DNA of 64,000 nt, taken from positions 64,018,734-64,082,733 of the forward strand of contig CM057462.1 in NCBI GenBank assembly GCA_030035585.1, written 5' to 3'. The stretch comes from Dugong dugon (taxonomy: Eukaryota > Chordata > Mammalia > Sirenia > Dugongidae). The translations under genes were made by a program, and so were the position numbers. Shown in pieces: positions 45,301 through 54,900 of this stretch. Below the pieces are notes generated by a model, which was not told where the DNA came from, did not search any database, and was given only the letters and a program-made list of their open reading frames with translations. Numbering within the stretch: the stretch's first letter is position 1; each line of letters opens with the position of its first letter.

Positions 45301-45408
45301 TGCAAGTCAGTTAACTAACCATTAGTTAATACAAAAAGAATGACATTACATTTTTTAGTATTCTCACCCTCTTTTTTTTTTTCCTAATTCTTTATAGATG
45401 TGTCCTGA
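35607..45408 (+). CDS. AKIRIN1: AKIRIN1, complete coding region in five exons
   Basis: The CDS joins 35607-35829, 40202-40342, 42996-43130, 44481-44552 and 45398-45408 (582 nt, 193 residues plus TGA). Every junction is GT-AG and all four introns are phase 1, so the frame is unbroken. The protein opens with the akirin N-terminus ([20 protein letters not shown]), has a basic nuclear localisation motif PKRRR at residues 23-27, a Pro-rich low-complexity segment at about 30-75, a conserved C-terminal half containing [15 protein letters not shown] and [12 protein letters not shown], and ends in SYVS. Akirins are small nuclear proteins without DNA-binding domains that bridge transcription factors to chromatin remodellers. 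In the paralogue AKIRIN2 the C-terminal YVS contacts the 20S proteasome during nuclear import. The PMEFEAALL opening and the ending TRPTSYVS fit AKIRIN1 rather than AKIRIN2. Human AKIRIN1 is 192 residues, so this copy is one longer, probably in the proline run. The start has a good Kozak context (G at -3 and +4). Introns are 4372, 2653, 1350 and 845 bp. Confidence 0.96.
35830..40201 (+). other. AKIRIN1: AKIRIN1 intron 1
   Basis: The intron of 4372 bp begins within the CpG island, passes a poly-T tract at about 36342-36365, and is mostly unique sequence. It holds MIR-like pieces at about 37270-37400 (+) and 39040-39110 (-) and a small hAT-like element at 39589-39741. No SINE or RTE copy was seen in it, in contrast to the flanks. 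Confidence 0.85.
39589..39741. mobile_element. Small hAT-like non-autonomous DNA transposon
   Basis: Inverted ends of about 30 bp: CAGGGGCAGATTAACGAGTA then AGCAAGGTA at the left, and the right end reads in reverse CAGGGACAGATTACCCAATA then AGCAAGGTA. Total 153 bp with no coding capacity. The flanking 8-mers agree only partly (GGCCTGTG and CCTTTGTG), so the target duplication has decayed. Confidence 0.65.
40202..40342 (+). CDS. AKIRIN1: AKIRIN1 coding exon 2
   Basis: Follows a pyrimidine-rich acceptor ending TTTATTAG. It starts by completing a GAG codon and reads [17 protein letters not shown], the akirin helical segment that follows the Pro-rich region, then a Ser-rich stretch ([16 protein letters not shown]). 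It ends at CCAG|GTAAGC, phase 1. Length 141 bp. Confidence 0.95.
40440..40974 (+). mobile_element. RTE LINE 3' end in AKIRIN1 intron 2
   Basis: From 'ctgcaaaagatctcttttaa' to CTCGACAGCACCTAATGACG. The remnant frames read [20 protein letters not shown]. Same orientation as the gene. Confidence 0.9.
41100..41290 (-). repeat. DNA-transposon-like repeat (MER type)
   Basis: TAGCCACATGTGGCTATT, 'gtgttcagtagccacgtggg', 'actggacagtgcaaatatag', 'gaacatttccatcattgc' are text of a well-known palindromic hAT-derived repeat. Confidence 0.6.
42440..42525. repeat. MER5/MER20-like fragment
   Basis: 'cggaatcatctgtggagctt', 'aaaagattccccagccctac', 'agaattaaatcagaatggg', as in MER5A/MER20 hAT relics. Followed by a T run at about 42520-42540. 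Confidence 0.55.
42996..43130 (+). CDS. AKIRIN1: AKIRIN1 coding exon 3
   Basis: Acceptor TTGACTAG, then codons for [20 protein letters not shown] and the charged helix [19 protein letters not shown], ending NTKLA at GCAG|GTAGGA, phase 1. This is the best-conserved part of akirins. Length 135 bp. Confidence 0.95.
43131..44480 (+). other. AKIRIN1: AKIRIN1 intron 3
   Basis: The intron of 1350 bp lies between CAG|GTAGGA and CCCCTCACAG. It is mostly unique; I identify no repeat in it with confidence. Confidence 0.85.
44481..44552 (+). CDS. AKIRIN1: AKIRIN1 coding exon 4
   Basis: Acceptor TTTCCCCTCACAG. The exon encodes [19 protein letters not shown] then TRPTS, ending at AGCT|GTAAGT, a consensus phase-1 donor. 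Length 72 bp. Confidence 0.95.
44690..44885 (-). repeat. MIR SINE in AKIRIN1 intron 4 (antisense)
   Basis: 'taaccctatgagggaggcag', 'ttagccccattttgcaggta', 'ttaaaacctaggtagtctga'. Confidence 0.75.
44940..45100 (+). repeat. tRNA-derived SINE in AKIRIN1 intron 4
   Basis: GGAGGCCTGATGGTGCAGTG to CTCGATGGCTGTGTATGA. Flanked by TTGATTTCTTAAG at 44926-44938 and 45101-45113. It ends about 295 bp before exon 5. Confidence 0.92.
45398..45408 (+). CDS. AKIRIN1: AKIRIN1 coding exon 5 (last three codons and stop)
   Basis: The acceptor TTCTTTATAG follows a T-rich tract. The first two bases complete TAT (Tyr), followed by GTG TCC TGA, giving the terminal YVS. Only 11 bp of this exon are coding; the rest is 3' UTR. 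Because the coding part is so short, automatic gene finders could miss it. Confidence 0.92.
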
Positions 45409-45611
45409 GGCTTTCTTGCATATCTGGGTACCAGGTTTAACCTCAAGAGATGGCTGCTGTACACTTTTTGCAACTGGTTTGATATCACATTTCAGCTCCA
45501 ACTTTGCATCCCGAGAACACTTAAACGTTTCTGCAGGTTCATTTTTATACAACTTGAAAGACCTTCAGACTTTCTGTTTGCCACAAGCATATCTTTCTTT
45601 TCTGCTCATCC

Positions 45612-45617
45612 AATAAA
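45612..45617 (+). terminator. AKIRIN1: Candidate proximal poly(A) signal of AKIRIN1
   Basis: AATAAA about 200 bp after the stop codon. Its use would give a short 3' UTR isoform. Only the hexamer is visible; no transcript evidence. Confidence 0.3.
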
Positions 45618-46890
45618 CAGCTGTGCCCTACTGTGATAGATTTTCCAAACAAAATACCTGGAGCAGCAGTTTAGCAAAATATGCCTTCAGTGGCACTCAA
45701 CAAAGGAGTTTCCCCAAGCACAGTTCTGTAAGAAGTGTGTGTGAGAATGTGTATATGTGTGTATGTGTATTTTAAGTTATTATTTGTATCTTGCAAATTT
45801 TTTGATCTTGGGGATTCTGGCTGTGAATTTGATGCACGACAATTATGGTTAAAAACATTTGCTTGGTCTACAGAAGATCATTAATGTTTTGTGACCATAT
45901 AAGTTGTAATAGTGGATTGTTTTATGTATAGGTATTGTTAAATACAGGGACTGTTTCCAGGCACAGAATATGAATCATAAGTTAGGATAGACATTAGATG
46001 TGATTATGATGACATTGCGAAGGTCTGCAGTCCTAGGTCTGCAAACATGTGGTGAGGCATTAGAACTGGAGACGGGCCATTTGACACATGGACTTTGCCT
46101 AGCTGTGTTAGAAAAATACTTTGACTCCAAGCCTTAAAATACCCATATGGAGTCTGCGCTCACCTCATTCACACAATCAGAGCGCTCCCTGGACACTGAA
46201 CCTCCAAGGGAAAAAGATCTCCCCAGCAGCAAGAGCATCCAGGTTTGCTCGGGAGCATAGCAATAGGTGAGCACAGGACTGGGCCAGGCCCCAGAAGCAC
46301 TGCTACTTGGGAGGAGCCACTTCACCTTTGTATCAGTCATTACAAATAGAATTTGGATCCTTTGATCAGGTTCCCTCAAATTCTTTTCAGAGGTGTCCAT
46401 GTTCAACTGTTTGAGCTTAGTTTTGGCAATCCCCTGCCCGAAGTTGCTTACAGGCTGTTCTTCACCTTGTGTCCAAGGCTGAGGAACAGAAAGTAGCCTC
46501 TGTTTTGAGGAGGTGGAAGTTATGTATACATTTATTTTTTACTGTGACTTGTTCAGGACCACATTTTACAAAATGCCTTGTTTTCATTTATTATTGTTTC
46601 TGGAAAGGAAAGTTCTATTAAAATTGTTTTAGTTTGAATATAGAATAGTTTTTTTAATTAGGACTTACTTTGAAAATTCTGAGTTTACCTAATTCAAATG
46701 TATGCCAATACTTCCCAAGGTAATATTCAGAGACAGTTGTTCTGATCAGATGGCTTAGAGAAATTTCTGGAATATTCACATTCGAAGATTCCTTATTAAT
46801 GAATGTCTTTGACTTAAATCTAACCAAAAACTGCAACATTATTATTTGTACATTTTCATTATATAGTGTTAACAAGCTTAGTTGCAAACA

Positions 46891-46896
46891 AATAAA
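46891..46896 (+). terminator. AKIRIN1: Candidate distal poly(A) signal of AKIRIN1
   Basis: Canonical AATAAA followed by AT-rich sequence and a T-rich stretch (TATTTGTTTACCTTGCC) that could serve as downstream element. ATTAAA at 47048-47053 is an alternative. Confidence 0.45.
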
Positions 46897-46915
46897 ATAC
46901 TTAAGCTATTTGTTT

Positions 46916-47899
46916 ACCTTGCCTTTTTACTACAGTGATAATGTTTATTCAAATAATTTATGTGAGGCGGTTATAACCATTTCCCCAGTTCATCATTACA
47001 TTGAAGATTTACAGACCTTTTTAAAGCCCAGCAGTGATCTTTTAATAATTAAAGAATGATTTTACTTCATATTTGAAGGACAATTCATTTCATCTCTTCT
47101 TTTTCCAGGGTAGTCACTTGTTCCTGGAAGAGGAACATAGCAATGCAAAGGGATAATCACACCAAAACAAGGGAAGGGCAGCTGTGGGAACCATCAGAAG
47201 TCTTGCAGGCTGGACCGAGAGTGGGGAACACTGCCTCACTGAGGTCTCCTTGAAACAGAATCTGTGATGTGCTCACTGACTACTGCAGGTGTCATCCCCA
47301 TTCCTACAAAATGGCTTCTGGCTAGGAAGGAGAGTAGGTTTCTATAAAGAAAGTGACACCCTCTCACCACACCCAGAATTGTTGGGTTGTTATATTATGA
47401 TATGGGACCACAGGGTAAGTAAGCATACTACCATGGCTAGGGGTTGGGATCTCCTCTAAAGGGACTAGACATTTGTTTAATCTCCTAGGACAGAAAATGG
47501 GGACCTGGAAGATAGGCCTTAGACTGGCAAAAGAAGGAATTTTTCCCTAGACCTCAATTTCAGGGCTTAATCTTAGGGTCCCTCCCAGGTAGGAAAACGT
47601 CTTTACCCCTTGGCAGTAGATCAAGGCCTAGATGATCTCAGAATGGCAATGTCTGGTGAGCTAATTCAAAAGCCCTCTGTTTTGATTTCCTTTGTTATCC
47701 TCTTTTAGTAAAGTCTTAAGCTTAAGGGAAATAAAAGGAGTAAGTCTATGCCTAGATCAGAGTAGTAAAGAGATCAAAACTTCGGAGGCAGTGATAATTG
47801 GTAAAGCTCAAGAAGGGGAAGAACATCAGAGAATGCAAGGATTTGGGCTAACCTTCCATACATTGTGAATCTTCTCTGTCTGTCTTGGAGGATGGTTGT
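46916..47899. other. Unassigned sequence downstream of AKIRIN1
   Basis: No repeat or coding feature recognised. Low repeat content next to the gene end may mean a longer 3' UTR or conserved non-coding DNA. Confidence 0.35.
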
Positions 47900-48145
47900 C
47901 TAGTGTTGTAGTTAAAGGAATGAGCTTTGGGTGTTCCAGAGCACTGGAGTTTAGTTTCTGCTCTGTCTATAATTTGCTGTGTGAGCTTTGCACCAAGTTA
48001 CTGAACTTTCTGGGCCAGTTTCCTTAGCTGTAAAATGGGGGCTAATGGATGTGCATTATTGGGTTTTGTGTTTGAATGTGAAGACTAAATGAAATAATAC
48101 ATGTAAAGAAAGTATTTCGCACAACTTGGGGCATACATAGAATAT
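47900..48145 (+). repeat. MIR SINE (sense)
   Basis: 'tttgctgtgtgagctttgca', 'gtttccttagctgtaaaatg', 'aatgaaataatacatgtaaa': long, clear MIR. Confidence 0.8.
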
Positions 48146-48380
48146 ACATTTTAAAATGTTATAGGTTTCCTTTTTTTGGTCTGAAGACCAAAAAACCTTC
48201 CTGTCTGCAGCAGTGATTCTCAACCTTTTCCAATATGAGAAGCCCCTTGTTAACCTCAAAGTCTTATATTGTCTTATTAGAATCTGTACCTTTAAATGTT
48301 TGACTAAGAAAACAAAAGATGAACAAGAGATGAATGCAGTAATGCTTTTCAGTGAACCTGCATTCTGTTATTCACTATAG

Positions 48381-48557
48381 CAGGGGTCTGTAAACTGTGG
48401 CCTATTTTTATAAATTTTTACTGGAACACTGCCATACCTTTTAATTTGCAGTATTGTCTGTGGCTGCTTCCACACTGCAACACCAGAGTTGAGTAGGTGT
48501 GACAGACAGTATGGGCCACAGAGAAAGCCCTTTACAGAAAAAGTTTGCCGACCTCTG
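48381..48557. mobile_element. hAT-type non-autonomous DNA transposon with 8-bp target duplication
   Basis: Left end CAGGGGTCTGTAAACTGTGG, right end AAGTTTGCCGACCTCTG, i.e. imperfect inverted repeats. Flanked by CACTATAG (48373-48380) and TACTATAG (48558-48565), the 8-bp duplication expected of hAT elements. Internal text 'attgtctgtggctgcttcca' is typical of this MER family. Confidence 0.85.
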
Positions 48558-48565
48558 TACTATAG

Positions 48566-49735
48566 CATTAATGTACATGCTACACATTTGAAAAGGGCAA
48601 ACACGGCATTTATCATGGATTGGTGGACCACTTACCCTAATTTGTCATTCCCAGAGAAGTTACACCTCAGGTTGAATCACTAGTCTATATGAAAAAATCC
48701 TCTGCTTATAAATGAAAACTGAGTGGTACACGATATCTTAAGGAAAAAGTTAATGAACAACTTTTTAGAGCAGTGCATTTCAAGGATGGAACAGGGAGCA
48801 TACTGTTTGGGGGGCAGAGGGAAAGATTCGAAATGACAAGCATATTTAATTTTAAAATTTCAGGTATAAAAGCAGGCATATGAGAATTTTGTTTATCTAA
48901 AGATAGCATGAGTTTAAAGGTAGTTTATAAAATACTGTTCATAAGGAACAGAGACTTTCGTGCAGCCCCGGAGATTCTTTGTTGAAAACAGCTTCAGAGG
49001 TATGATAGTCTTCTGGACTATAGTTAAACATGGAACACTGGATAAGACTGGATGTCTCTAGGAAGAAAAGGGATAGGTTTACCTAGGGAAAAAATCTCCA
49101 GCTGCCCACTCTTGGATCATCCTGTCAAATAATTAATTAGCACTTCATTGTATGGAGGGCCTAACACTTTGTCTAATTATGTCACTATCTGATGTTTTTA
49201 ACTGATGGTTGCTTACAGTGTCTTTGTTCTCATGTTCCTGGTTATCTGTATGGACAGTATATTTGAAAAATTATTTGTAGTAGTAAACTGAGGACAGAGA
49301 TGATGGTATCATCTCTAGAAAGGATTTCTGTTTGTGCTACCAATCTTAACTACCATCTTAATTCAAGTTGAAGACTGGAGGTTCCCTAAATCATTCAGAT
49401 GACACACAACCAGGTGGCATGTCCACGGGAGGACTGGTTTACTTTTGTTTCACCCTCATCCCAAAGGTGTGATCCTTTTGGGTCCCAGCATAAGATGTCT
49501 GGTGAGGCTTGTCAGAATTCCCACCTTTAGCTGGCCTTGGGTGTTGATTTTTGTCCATCTTGGTCTGCTTCTAAAAGTTCTAAGGTGCAGTTCAGGCGTC
49601 CAGGGATTTGTTCCAGATTGGCAAAGGCAGTTTTGAGTGCTAGGTTTAACACTCTGGCTTCTCCTTTTATATTTCAGTCACTTTTTAGTGGAGTTTGGCA
49701 GTAGGTGGGTCCAAATTACCTGATCCTCCATTTTT
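48566..49735. other. Unassigned sequence
   Basis: No gene or clear repeat recognised. Confidence 0.35.
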
Positions 49736-50367
49736 AGCAACTTCATGATAAATGGGGAAAAGATTGAAGTTGTCAAGGATTTCATTTTACCTGGATGCAC
49801 AGTCAACACCCATAGAAGCAGCAGTCAGGAAATCAGAAGACACACTGCATTGAGCAAATCTGCTGGAAAAGATCTCTTTACAATGTTGAAAAGCAAAGAT
49901 GTCACCTTGAAGACTATGGTGCGCCTGATGCAAGCCATGGTGTTTTCAGTCGCCTCGTATGCATGCGAAAGCTGGATGGTGAATAAGGAAGACCGAAGAA
50001 GAATTGACACCTTTGAATTGTGGTGTTGGAGAAGAATATTGACTATACCGTGGATTGCCAAAAGAACGAACAAATCGGTCTTGGAAGAAGTACAACCAGA
50101 ATGCTCCTTAGAAACAAGGATGGCGAGACTACGTCTCATACACTTTGGACATGTGTCAGGAGGGAGAAGGACATCATGCTTGGTAAAGTAGAGGGTCAGC
50201 AAAAAAGAGAAAGACTCAATGAGATGGATTGACACAGTGGCTGCAGCAATGGCCTTAAGCATAACGATGATTGAGAGGATGGCGCAGGACCAGGCAGTGT
50301 TTCATTCTGTTGTATATAGGGTGTCTATGAGTTGGAACCGACTAGATGGCACCAAACAACAACAACC
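49736..50367 (+). mobile_element. RTE LINE 3' end (sense)
   Basis: Retains a 148-codon frame of the RTE ORF2 C-terminus ([40 protein letters not shown]), then frameshifted. The tail is TAGATGGCACCAAACAACAA. This is the best preserved RTE C-terminus here. Confidence 0.9.
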
Positions 50368-51100
50368 ATTTCTAGACCTAGAAGTTCTTAGTGCTTTGTC
50401 TCATAAGAGCTTTGGTTGCTTGGTGAAGACTGTTAACCTGGCTTGGTACCCAACTTCATGTGAGTGTGTTTTTTGTTTTTTTAAATATTATCGAGTTCCA
50501 ACTTCATGTTAATAGAAGATATGTATGGAAGGACATGTTTATATTGACTTTGAGTGTTTCTCACTGAGCAAGCATTACTGGTGTCTTCTGTGTTCAGAGG
50601 ACAGACATTTGGGTTATTAAAGCCTGACAAGGTCTGTAAGTTACCCTGAGTCTGTCTGATATCTTTAGTGCCTGACAGGGAGTTAACATAATATTTAATC
50701 AATTAGAATCGACCTCTTGGGCTCAGTCTAGCAACGGATATAAGCCCGCAAGGTGAAACCAGTAAGTATTTTGTGAATGGTACATATAGTGAAATGAGGA
50801 AAAGAAGAGATGGTGCTGAATAGCTGCAGTCATCAGGGAAGGCTTTATTATGGGAGGTAAGGTTAGAGCAGTGTTTTAAAGGATAAATAGGGCTTGGAGT
50901 GAGCAAAGACTGGGTAGTGAGAAGTCATGGTGTTATACAGGGAGGACATTCTCCTTTAGCCCCAGTAAAAAAACTCAAATAGATCCTGTGAAGAGAGTTT
51001 GGAGCTAGGTAGGGGGCAGATAATGAAGGGCTTTAACTACTAGGAGTTTGGCCCTCATTCTGTGGGAGTCTGGAGTTTTGGGAAAACTCATTCAGGAGTA
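50368..51100. other. Unassigned sequence
   Basis: No gene or clear repeat recognised. Confidence 0.35.
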
Positions 51101-51302
51101 GGAGCCCTGGTTGTGCAATGGTTAAGCACTCGGCTGCTAACCAAAAGGTGGGCGGTTCAAACCCACCCAGCCACTCCGTGGCAGAAAAGACCTGGCAACT
51201 TGCTTCTGTAAAGACTGCAGGCTAGAAAACCCTTTGGAGCGGTACAGCTCTGTGAAATGGGTTGCTATGAGTCGGAATTGGCTCAGTGGCACGCAACAAC
51301 AG
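51101..51302 (+). repeat. tRNA-derived SINE, long form with RTE-like tail
   Basis: GGAGCCCTGGTTGTGCAATG, 'gcagaaaagacctggcaact', tail CTCAGTGGCACGCAACAACA. Confidence 0.92.
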
Positions 51303-51439
51303 CATACATTGGGAAGGATAATTGGACATGGCTGTGGCTTAGCCTGGCTGAGTATGGCCCTTGAAGAATTTTTTTGGTTTCTCCTGTTTCCATGGGCACA
51401 CCTTCAAAGATCCCTTCTCTTTTGGTTTGTCTTGTCTTT

Positions 51440-51770
51440 GCCCTGTACTTAACCTAATCCAGCCCAATTACATCACATTTTTTTGTTTTGCACAGATTCT
51501 CTTAAATCCACCAGTATTTATTTTCTTTTTTCACCTATCCTTAAGACTACTGGTTAACTCTTACATGGACTGTTGAAAAATTTTCCTCTGACTGTTCTCA
51601 GCACTGACTCAGCCTATCATTTTTCATGGTTTTATTGTTCTTCTGCCTGGAATTAATTCCCTTCTAACTTGGTAAATGCCTACTTGAGTGGAAATTGTCT
51701 ATTTCCCTCTTGAAGGCAGAGTTATTCATAAATGTTGATTGAGCACCTGCTGTGGTACTTACATTCTTGT
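51440..51770 (+). repeat. L2-like LINE 3' part (sense)
   Basis: 'ttgttcttctgcctggaatt', 'cttgaaggcagagttattca', 'ttgattgagcacctgctgtg'. Diverged. Confidence 0.45.
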
Positions 51771-51939
51771 GAGGCCAGACAGGCAGACTAGTAAACAGGT
51801 TAGAGATGTATAAGTCTGTGAAGAAAAACAGTGATGGTGGAGAGTAACTAGGTGCCTAAATTGGGTTGTAAGGAAGACCTTTCTGAGGAGGTGTACGGTT
51901 TATGCAGTGCTTCATTTCAGCACTTAAAACTGAATTGTA

Positions 51940-54900
51940 GAGAAGAGGCGGGGCCAAGATGGCAGAGTAGTCAGATGCTTCTGGTGGACCCTCTTAGAAC
52001 GAAGACCCGAGAAAACAAGTGAATCAATTATATATGGCAGTCTGGGAGCCCTGAATATCAAAGGCAGAGTTGAGGAACCAGACTGAGTGGCAGGGGGAGG
52101 GAGAGATGGTTTGGAAGCAGCGAGGAATTGTCAGACATGACCTGGTGAGAGGCTGAGTGCTTTAGGCCTGAGCAGCTCAGGGGTGAGCAGTGAGGCAGGC
52201 AAGCAGCGGTGCTCAGGAGGTGCGTTTTCTGCACCGGGAGAGATCCAATACCAGAGAGTCTACATGGCCACCCAGAACCAGTGAGAAGCAGCCCTGGATC
52301 AGCGAAAGATAAGTACTTCGTACAGCCTACTGCTCGGATCAAAAACAACCCCCTTAGGGAAAAACCTCTTGCATTTAGTTCCCCACTCCCTGCTCTGCAC
52401 TGGGTCCTGGACTGGCTTCAGCAACTGCTGAGTCCCCTGAGCCGGAGGTGGGATCCGTCACATGCCCAGAGCCATTCTCCCTGCCTTGGAGTGTGAACAA
52501 ATAAACGGGAAAAAATAAACTGCTGGCTCCTCTAAGCACAGGTACGGCTCCTTTGCCTAGGCACAGGCATAAGGGATCCACAGACTTTGAGTGCATTTCC
52601 CCCTGCATAGACTTGTGTGGGGCCATCTCAACAGCATAGGCCCTCATTACTGCAGTACAACAGGGTATACACCAGAAGTCTTAACTTCAACTGTTTCAGC
52701 TGTGAAGTGGCAGATTCTTGACATTTGACACTGCCCATTAAGCAGGGTCTTCACCTACCCACATCAGGGGCCTCAGGACTGGTGGCTCCACCCATGCCAC
52801 CTAGCCACCTGGGATAGGGGCTCATGAATAAGAGGTGCCCCCTAGTCCTTACAACTGACAGCATTAGGTGCTCATAGTCTGGCTGCAAAACCCACCCGCC
52901 TACATGCTTTAGGGAACAGGGACACGCCTTCCTCCTGGACACTTGGGGGCAGCCGTCAGCCCCACCTTGCTCAGAGTGTGTCCCTTTGCTGCAGCCAGAT
53001 TCCTGTGCCTACACGAATCACCCATGCCTGTCTAGGACTGTAAGTGAGAGCCAACACCACACACTTGGTGGCTATCTACCTGGGTACCTGAGCTGAATCC
53101 ATACAGGAGGAGTGGGCGGACCCCTAAGCTCACATACCTAGTAATAGATCTAACCATCTGGTGACAGGACATTAGAGCTTCAAAGGTGCCAGTAATCAAA
53201 CTAGCTCATACAAGCAGCCTATTTGGGCATAACAAAACAAGAAACTAGAACACAGTAAGCAAACATAAAATAAGCATAACTCACTGATGACTCAGAGACA
53301 ACAGTCAAATCACATAAAGAGGCAATTCATGATGGCTTAAAGGTCCCAAAATAAAGAATCTAGAAATTTTCCAAAGGAGGAAAATGTCTTGGAATTAACC
53401 AGAGGTAGAATACAAAAGATTAATAAACGGAACTCTTCAAGAAATTAGGAAGGAAATAAAGCAAAAGGCAGAACACACAATAGAGGAAATTAAAAACATT
53501 ACAGAAGAGCATAATGAACAATTTAACAGGCTGCAAGAATCCATAGACAGCAATCAGAAATCCAGAAGATTAACAATAAAATTTCAGAATAGAAAACTCA
53601 ATAGAAGGTCATAGAAGCAGAATTGAGGCAATGGAAGTCAGAATTAGTGAGATTGAAGATAAAGCACTTGACACCAACTTATCTGAGGAAAAATCAGATA
53701 AAAGGATTTAAACAAATGAAGAAACCCTTGCGGGACTCTATCAAGAGGAATAACCTGTGAGTGACTGGAGTACCGGAATAGTTGGGGGGCATAACAGGAA
53801 ATGCAGGAGGATTGTTGAAGATACGTTGGCAGAAAACTTCCCCAATATCATGAAAGATATCTATCCAAGATGCTCATCGAACCCCATGTAAGGTAGATCC
53901 CAAAAGAAAGTCACCAAGACATAATCAAACTTGCTAAAACCAAAGATAAAGAGAATTTTAAGAGCAGCTAGAGATAAACGAAAAGTCATCTACAAAGGAG
54001 AGTCAATAAGAATAAGCTCGGACTACTCAGCAGAAACCGTGCAGGCAAGAAGGCAATGGGGTGACATATAACGCCTTGAAGGAAAAAACTGCCAGCCAAG
54101 AATTATATATCCAGCAAAACTCTCTCAAATATGATGGTGAAATTAGGGCATTCCCAGATAAACAGAAGTTTAGGGAATTTGCAAAAGCCAAACCAAAATT
54201 ACAAGAAATACTAAAGGGAGTCCTCTGGTTAGAAAATCAGTAACATCAGATAACAACCCAAGACTAGAACACAGGATAGAGCAATCAGATACCAACCCAG
54301 ACAGGGAAGTCACAAAAGTAGATCAAAGCTAAAACACTGAAAATAGGGAAATAGATGGTAATATGTAAAAGATGACAACATTCAAACAAAAAAGAGGGAC
54401 TTAAAAAATGTAGACATAGATTTTTCATATGAAGAGGAAGTCAAGGCATTATAAAGAAATAAAAGACTGGTATAAACTTAGAAAAATAGGAGTAAATATT
54501 AAGATAACCACAAAAGAAACTAACAATCCTACAAGTCAAAATAAAACACTAGAAAAATATAAAGACTCAGCAAACACAAAATGAACAACAATTAAAAAGA
54601 TGAAAATACATAAAGAAAAACGATTCAGCACAGAAAATTAAGTGGAACAAAGAAACTGTCAACAACACACAAAAAAGACATCAAAATGACAGCACTAAAC
54701 TCATACCTATCAATAATTACACTGAATGTAAGTGGACTAAATGCACCAAGAAAGAGAGAGTGGCAGATTGGATAAAAAAACACGATCCATCTATATGCTG
54801 CCTACAAGAGACACACCTTAGACTTAAAGACACAAACAAACTAAAATTCAAAGGATGGAAAAAACAAGCAAACAACACAAAAAAGAGCAGGAGTGGCAAT

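Larger units (their letters stand above)
44553..45397 (+). other. AKIRIN1: AKIRIN1 intron 4
   Basis: The intron of 845 bp contains an antisense MIR (44690-44885) and a sense tRNA-derived SINE with target duplication (44940-45100). It ends in a T-rich tract and TTTATAG. Confidence 0.85.
45409..46915 (+). other. AKIRIN1: AKIRIN1 3' UTR (end inferred)
   Basis: Sequence continuous with exon 5 after the TGA. It is AT-rich in its distal part and largely free of recognisable interspersed repeats, unlike the flanks, which fits a retained UTR. Possible poly(A) signals are AATAAA at 45612-45617, ATTAAA at 46617-46622 and AATAAA at 46891-46896. The last would give a 3' UTR of about 1.5 kb. The end point is inference. 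Confidence 0.6.

Noticed and set aside
49745-50191. 148-codon frame as a host gene
   Set aside because: It is the C-terminus of RTE LINE ORF2, identical in layout to the other RTE copies.
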